This document shows, piece after piece, positions 60,575-64,000 of a stretch of DNA of 64,000 nt (position 1 is its first letter; every line of letters starts with the position of its first letter). Source of the stretch: Agrococcus baldri (GTDB lineage: Bacteria; Actinomycetota; Actinomycetes; Actinomycetales; Microbacteriaceae); NCBI GenBank assembly GCA_900114805.1, contig FOZN01000001.1, positions 496,001 through 560,000 of the forward strand. Reading direction: 5' to 3'. A program made the translations under genes and the position numbers. Under the pieces are notes generated by a model that saw nothing but the letters and a program-made list of their open reading frames with translations, was not told where the DNA came from and searched no databases.

Positions 60575-61719
60575 GGAGTCTCCTTGTGAGCGGGGGCGGC
60601 CGCGGCAGGCAGCCGGAGGGTGAACGTCGAGCCCTGACCCGGGCGCGACCAGAGCGACACCTCGCCGCCGTGGCTGGCGGCGACGTGCTTCACGATGCTG
60701 AGGCCGAGGCCGGTGCCGCCCGTCACCCGGCTGCGCGCCGGGTCGATGCGGTAGAAGCGCTCGAACACGCGCTCCTGCTCATCGGCGGGGATGCCGACGC
60801 CCTTGTCGGTGATCGCGACCTCCACCACGTCGTCCACCACGCGCACGCCGACCCCCACGTGGGTCGCCTCGGGCGAGTACTGCACGGCGTTCGAGATCAG
60901 GTTCTGCACGGCCATCGTCACCAGCTCCTCGGAGCCGAGCACGTCGGCCTCCTCGAGCACGCGGGGCATGATGCGGATGCGCTTGGCGTCGGCCAGCACC
61001 CGGTTGCGGTCGACCGCGACATCGACCACCTGCGCAATGGGGAACCGCTCGGCGTGGTCGAGCGGGTCGTCCGCCTGGATGCGCGAGAGGTCGATGAGCT
61101 CCTTGGTCATGCGCCCCAGCCGATCGGCCTCCACCTGCATGCGTTGCGCGAAGGAGCGCACCCGCTCCGGCTCCTCGGCGCCGGCCTCGATGGCCTCCGC
61201 CAGCACCTGCAGCGCACCGATCGGGGTCTTCAGCTCGTGGCTGATGTTCGCCACGAAGTCGCGGCGCACGCCCGCGAGCCGCAGCTCCTCGGTGCGGTCG
61301 GTGGCCAGCACCAGCATGAAGCGGTTGCCCAGCGGCGCCACCCGCACGCGCAGCTGCACGTCGTGACCGCCGCCGAGGCGGCCGCGACGGTGCGTCATGT
61401 CGAGCACCTCGGCCGCACCGGTGCTCCAGACCCGACGCACCGCATCCGCCATCTCGTGCGCGCGCAGCGTCCTGCCCTCGACCAGATCGAGGGCGTGCGC
61501 CCCGGGCGAGGCGACGATGACCTGGTTGGAGCCGTCGAGCACGACGCCCGCCGACTCGAGCACGTGCACCATCGCGGTGATGCCGTCGGGGATCGGCTCG
61601 CTCGCGATCGCCATCACCTGCCGCCCGCGCTGGGCGGCGAGGCCGAGCAGGTGCACGGAGGCCGCTCCGATCGCGAACCCGAGCAGGATGGCGAGGAGCA
61701 CGTACCAAGACGCATCCAC
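60571..61719 (-). CDS. senX3: SenX3-type sensor histidine kinase
   Basis: A 382-residue kinase. One or two membrane helices lie in residues 5-30, then a PAS-like domain (about 40-140), then the dimerisation domain with phospho-acceptor His161 in FVANISHELKTPIGALQ. The ATPase domain has NLISNAVQYSPEA, DKGVGIP and GTGLGLSIVKHV. SenX3 of mycobacteria senses phosphate status with PhoU and the Pst importer. The GTG at 61719 follows a leaderless TACGCT. phoU is divergent, 164 bases away. Confidence 0.93.
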   Translation of the reverse strand: MDASWYVLLAILLGFAIGAASVHLLGLAAQRGRQVMAIASEPIPDGITAMVHVLESAGVVLDGSNQVIVASPGAHALDLVEGRTLRAHEMADAVRRVWSTGAAEVLDMTHRRGRLGGGHDVQLRVRVAPLGNRFMLVLATDRTEELRLAGVRRDFVANISHELKTPIGALQVLAEAIEAGAEEPERVRSFAQRMQVEADRLGRMTKELIDLSRIQADDPLDHAERFPIAQVVDVAVDRNRVLADAKRIRIMPRVLEEADVLGSEELVTMAVQNLISNAVQYSPEATHVGVGVRVVDDVVEVAITDKGVGIPADEQERVFERFYRIDPARSRVTGGTGLGLSIVKHVAASHGGEVSLWSRPGQGSTFTLRLPAAAAPAHKETP

Positions 61720-61725
61720 CCCCCG

Positions 61726-61731
61726 AGCGTA
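61726..61731 (-). promoter_or_regulatory. Leaderless -10 element TACGCT
   Basis: TACGCT on the minus strand ends six bases before the GTG at 61719 of senX3. Confidence 0.6.
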
Positions 61732-61883
61732 TCGGTGCGAAGCGGGCGGATCTGCGCAATCGGCGCGGTGCACCCGACGTTCAGCGGTCGGACACCCGCC
61801 GGTAACCTGGGAGCGGAACACTCGGGGTTCGACCCGTGCCCGGTCCCGATGCAGCCCCGGGCGCAGCAACAGGAGCAGAAGCA

Positions 61884-62591
61884 ATGCGCGACGTATTCCA
61901 GCAGGAGCTCGCCGAGGTGCAGGAGCGCCTCGTCGACATCGCCAACCACGTGGTCGTCTCGATCGAGGCCGCCGTGCGGGCGTTCGGCGACTCGAACGTG
62001 CAGCTCGCCGAGCAGGTCATCGCCAGCGACCCGGTCATCGACGACAAGGCCAACGCGCTCGACGAGCTCGCGATCGACATCATCGCGCGCCAATCGCCGG
62101 TCGCCCGCGACCTGCGCATCGTCGTCTCGGCCCTGCGCATCTCCGCCTCGCTCGAGCGGATGGGCGACCTCGCCCGCCACATCGCGCAGCTGGCCCGCTA
62201 CCGCTTCCCGATGCAGGTGGTGCCGGAGTCGCTGCAGCCGACCTTCGCCGAGATGGGCGCGCGCGACATCGAGATCGCGAAGATGCTGCGCGACCTGCTC
62301 GAGACGCAGGACCTCACGCTCGCCGAGCGCCTGCAGGAGTCGGACGAGCACGTCGACAACCTGCACCGCGACGTGTTCACCCACGTGCTGGGCACCGCTT
62401 GGGAGGGCGCGGCGCACACGACCGTCGATGCCACCCTTGCGAGCCGCTACCACGAGCGCTTCGCCGACCACGCCGTCGGCATCGCCAAGAAGGTGCAGTA
62501 CCTCGCGACCGGCGACTGGGTGGGAGCCGACGACGACGGGCACGCCGACGCCATGCCGGAGCCGGTGCAGCCGGCCGCGCCCGCCGAGTAG
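61884..62591 (+). CDS. phoU: Phosphate transport system regulator PhoU
   Basis: A 235-residue protein of two three-helix bundles. The metal-binding motifs are ALDELAIDIIARQSPVARDLR (in part) with SALRISASLERMGDLARHIAQ in the first bundle, and the paired RYHERFADHAVGIAKKV in the second. PhoU holds the phosphate-sensing kinase inactive when phosphate is plentiful. An AGGAGCAG site precedes the ATG. It is divergent from senX3, which fits joint control of the phosphate response. A low-complexity Pro/Ala tail ends it. Confidence 0.94.
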   Translation: MRDVFQQELAEVQERLVDIANHVVVSIEAAVRAFGDSNVQLAEQVIASDPVIDDKANALDELAIDIIARQSPVARDLRIVVSALRISASLERMGDLARHIAQLARYRFPMQVVPESLQPTFAEMGARDIEIAKMLRDLLETQDLTLAERLQESDEHVDNLHRDVFTHVLGTAWEGAAHTTVDATLASRYHERFADHAVGIAKKVQYLATGDWVGADDDGHADAMPEPVQPAAPAE

Positions 62592-62607
62592 CGCGCTGGA
62601 GCCGAGA

Positions 62608-62631
62608 GGGGAGGTCCGTTCGGACCTCCCC
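62608..62631. terminator. Two-way terminator between phoU and gpmA
   Basis: GGGGAGGTCC (62608-62617), loop GTTC, GGACCTCCCC (62622-62631): a perfect 10-pair stem between converging genes. Confidence 0.9.
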
Positions 62632-62674
62632 CGCGACGCCAGCGCCCACGCCCGTCTCGGGCGCCGGAAACCGG

Positions 62675-63421
62675 CTAGTGCTTGCCCTGGTTCGCCACGG
62701 CGGCCGCGCCGGCGGCGGCGGCCTCCGGGTCGAGGTACTCCCCCGGGCCCAGCGGCATGTTGTCCTCGCCCAGGCGGTAGAGCAGCGGGATGCCGGTGGG
62801 GATGTTGAGGGCGGCGATGTCGTCGTCGGAGATGCCGTCGAGGTGCTTCACGAGCGCGCGCAGCGAGTTGCCGTGGGCGGCGACCAGCACCGTCCTGCCG
62901 GCCTCGAGGTCCTTCGTGATGTCCGACTCCCAGTAGGGCAGGAAGCGCTCGATGACGTCCTTCAGGCACTCGGTCCTGGGCACCTCGCCGTCGATGTCGG
63001 CGTAGCGCGGGTCGTGCGCCTGCGAGTACTCGCTGTCGTCGTCGATGGGCGGCGGCGGGGTGTCGAACGAGCGCCGCCAGAGCATGAACTGCTCCTCGCC
63101 GTGCTTCTCGAGCGTCTCGGCCTTGTTCAGCCCCTGCAGCGCGCCGTAGTGGCGCTCGTTGAGGCGCCACGAGCGCTTGACCGGGATCCAGTCGCGGTCG
63201 GCGGCATCGAGGGCGATGTTCGCCGAGGCGATGGCACGCGTGAGCAGCGAGGTGTAGAGGATGTCGGGCAGCAGGTCGTGCTCGCGCAGCAGCTCGCCCG
63301 CGCGCTTCGCCTCCCCTTCGCCCTTCTCGGTGAGCTTGACGTCGACCCAGCCGGTGAACTGGTTCGACTCGTTCCAGGTCGATTGGCCGTGGCGGAGCAG
63401 GATGAGGGTGCGCTCAGTCAT
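62675..63421 (-). CDS. gpmA: 2,3-bisphosphoglycerate-dependent phosphoglycerate mutase
   Basis: A 248-residue glycolytic enzyme that interconverts 3- and 2-phosphoglycerate. The active-site histidine is His11 in [20 protein letters not shown], and the second is in [27 protein letters not shown] and [16 protein letters not shown] are also typical (in part). The ATG follows a leaderless promoter. In Mycobacterium gpm1 lies next to senX3-regX3, and here phoU comes between. Confidence 0.96.
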   Translation of the reverse strand: MTERTLILLRHGQSTWNESNQFTGWVDVKLTEKGEGEAKRAGELLREHDLLPDILYTSLLTRAIASANIALDAADRDWIPVKRSWRLNERHYGALQGLNKAETLEKHGEEQFMLWRRSFDTPPPPIDDDSEYSQAHDPRYADIDGEVPRTECLKDVIERFLPYWESDITKDLEAGRTVLVAAHGNSLRALVKHLDGISDDDIAALNIPTGIPLLYRLGEDNMPLGPGEYLDPEAAAAGAAAVANQGKH

Positions 63422-63427
63422 GCCGCC

Positions 63428-63433
63428 AGCCTA
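63428..63433 (-). promoter_or_regulatory. Leaderless -10 element TAGGCT
   Basis: TAGGCT on the minus strand ends six bases before the ATG at 63421 of gpmA. Confidence 0.65.
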
Positions 63434-63447
63434 GCCGTGCCGCCTGC

Positions 63448-64000
63448 TCAGGCGGGCGGTACGGCGGGGCGCTTGACGGCGCCCACGCGCGGCAGGCGCG
63501 GCGGACGGTTCGCGTGACCCGCGGTGGGCGGCACGAGCACCTGCTGGCCCGCTGCGACGGCCGTGCCATCGGCGGTGCGCACGACGAGATCCTCGTCGGC
63601 GGGCGTCGAGCGCTTCACGACCGCGAGCGCGATGGGGCCGAGCTCGTCGTGGATGGCAGCCGAGGTGACGGCACCGGCGGGCTTCTCGCCGGCCAGCACC
63701 TCGTCGCCGTGCGCCACCGGCGCGTTCTCGCTGCCGTCCAGGTGCAGCAGCACCACGCGACGCGGCGGCGCACCGAGGTTGTGCACCTTCGCGACCGTCT
63801 CCTGGCCGCGGTAGCAGCCCTTCGCCAGGTGCACCGCAGTGGTCAGCCAGTCGAGCTCGTGCGGGATGGTGCGCTCGTCGACCTCCGCCAGCGACGGCCT
63901 GCCCGCAGCGATGCGCAGCGCCGCGGCCGCCATCGAGCCGACGAAGCGGTCGCTCGCGATGCCCTCGGCCTCGGCGGGCGTGAGGATCAGCTCCGACCAG
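63448..64000 (-). CDS. YgfZ/GcvT-type folate-binding protein, C-terminal part
   Basis: The last 183 codons of a gene that begins beyond the right edge. The hallmark KGCYRGQETVAKVHNLG (the KGCYxGQE motif of YgfZ) is at about 60 residues into the visible part, followed by the C-terminal barrel (VVLLHLDGSENAPVAHGDEV, in part). YgfZ proteins use folate to help make or repair some iron-sulfur enzymes. An Arg/Pro tail ends the protein. The aminomethyl-transferase GcvT itself is unlikely because of the CYxGQE motif. Confidence 0.88.
   Translation of the reverse strand, partial: WSELILTPAEAEGIASDRFVGSMAAAALRIAAGRPSLAEVDERTIPHELDWLTTAVHLAKGCYRGQETVAKVHNLGAPPRRVVLLHLDGSENAPVAHGDEVLAGEKPAGAVTSAAIHDELGPIALAVVKRSTPADEDLVVRTADGTAVAAGQQVLVPPTAGHANRPPRLPRVGAVKRPAVPPA

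Overview
The window is chromosomal DNA from a very high-GC actinobacterium, most like the Microbacteriaceae. GC-rich third positions dominate and GTG starts are common. The set DtxR, RegX3/SenX3, CarD, LpqE-like lipoprotein, DUF3027, DUF3263 and DUF4032 is actinobacterial. The order rlmB-cysS-ispDF-carD-lpqE-like-regX3-senX3 matches, from memory, one that is also kept in Mycobacterium. The genus cannot be fixed from sequence alone. No prophage, insertion sequence or CRISPR array is visible.

Layout. Bases 1-3457: a BlaI-type repressor with the start of an M56 peptidase gene, divergent from cydAB (cytochrome bd oxidase). 3.6-10.6 kb: small conserved proteins, a ferredoxin reductase-folP2-RibD-like operon, an orphan accessory gene at 8040, OsmC and a glyoxalase-like protein. 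10.6-16.8 kb: tRNA-Ala, a membrane protein, an acetyltransferase, a two-domain flavoprotein fusion, then 5-formyl-THF cyclo-ligase-fmdB-mscL. 17-22.3 kb: a 1278-residue superfamily 1 helicase-like protein with broken ATPase motifs, and a FemX-like ligase. 22.4-31.3 kb: lipoproteins, two deazaflavin reductases, tRNA-Arg, two NlpC/P60 cell-wall hydrolases, a DtxR repressor, serC, and an HTH-MNT/HepT toxin-antitoxin pair. 31.4-39.3 kb: DUF3027-cold shock pair, XPB-type helicase pair, a two-component system and a WXG100 protein. 39.6-50 kb: groEL with two CIRCE sites, msrB, an exporter, tRNA-Thr with a LuxR-type regulator, a flavoprotein, a SemiSWEET-like protein and two DsbA-like proteins. 50-64 kb: a sugar-import ATPase, DUF4032, rlmB-cysS, an HNH endonuclease, ispDF, carD, lpqE-like, regX3-senX3, phoU, gpmA and a YgfZ-type gene cut by the window end.

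Genes that appear to work together are: the BlaI repressor and cydAB, through three phased operators; the HTH-MNT antitoxin and HepT; the two NlpC/P60 hydrolases sharing an 11-bp-periodic box resembling an MtrA site; RegX3-SenX3 with PhoU (phosphate sensing); rlmB-cysS and ispDF-carD in the conserved housekeeping block; and three GTGA-coupled genes from 4981 to 7951.

Two features run through the whole window. About 25 genes have a hexamer of the form TANNNT six to eight bases before the start codon, so they are predicted to be translated from leaderless mRNAs, and this was used to choose starts. Many intergenic gaps hold either long inverted repeats whose arms are broken by a short mismatch, or short tandem duplications that sit on or next to stop codons.
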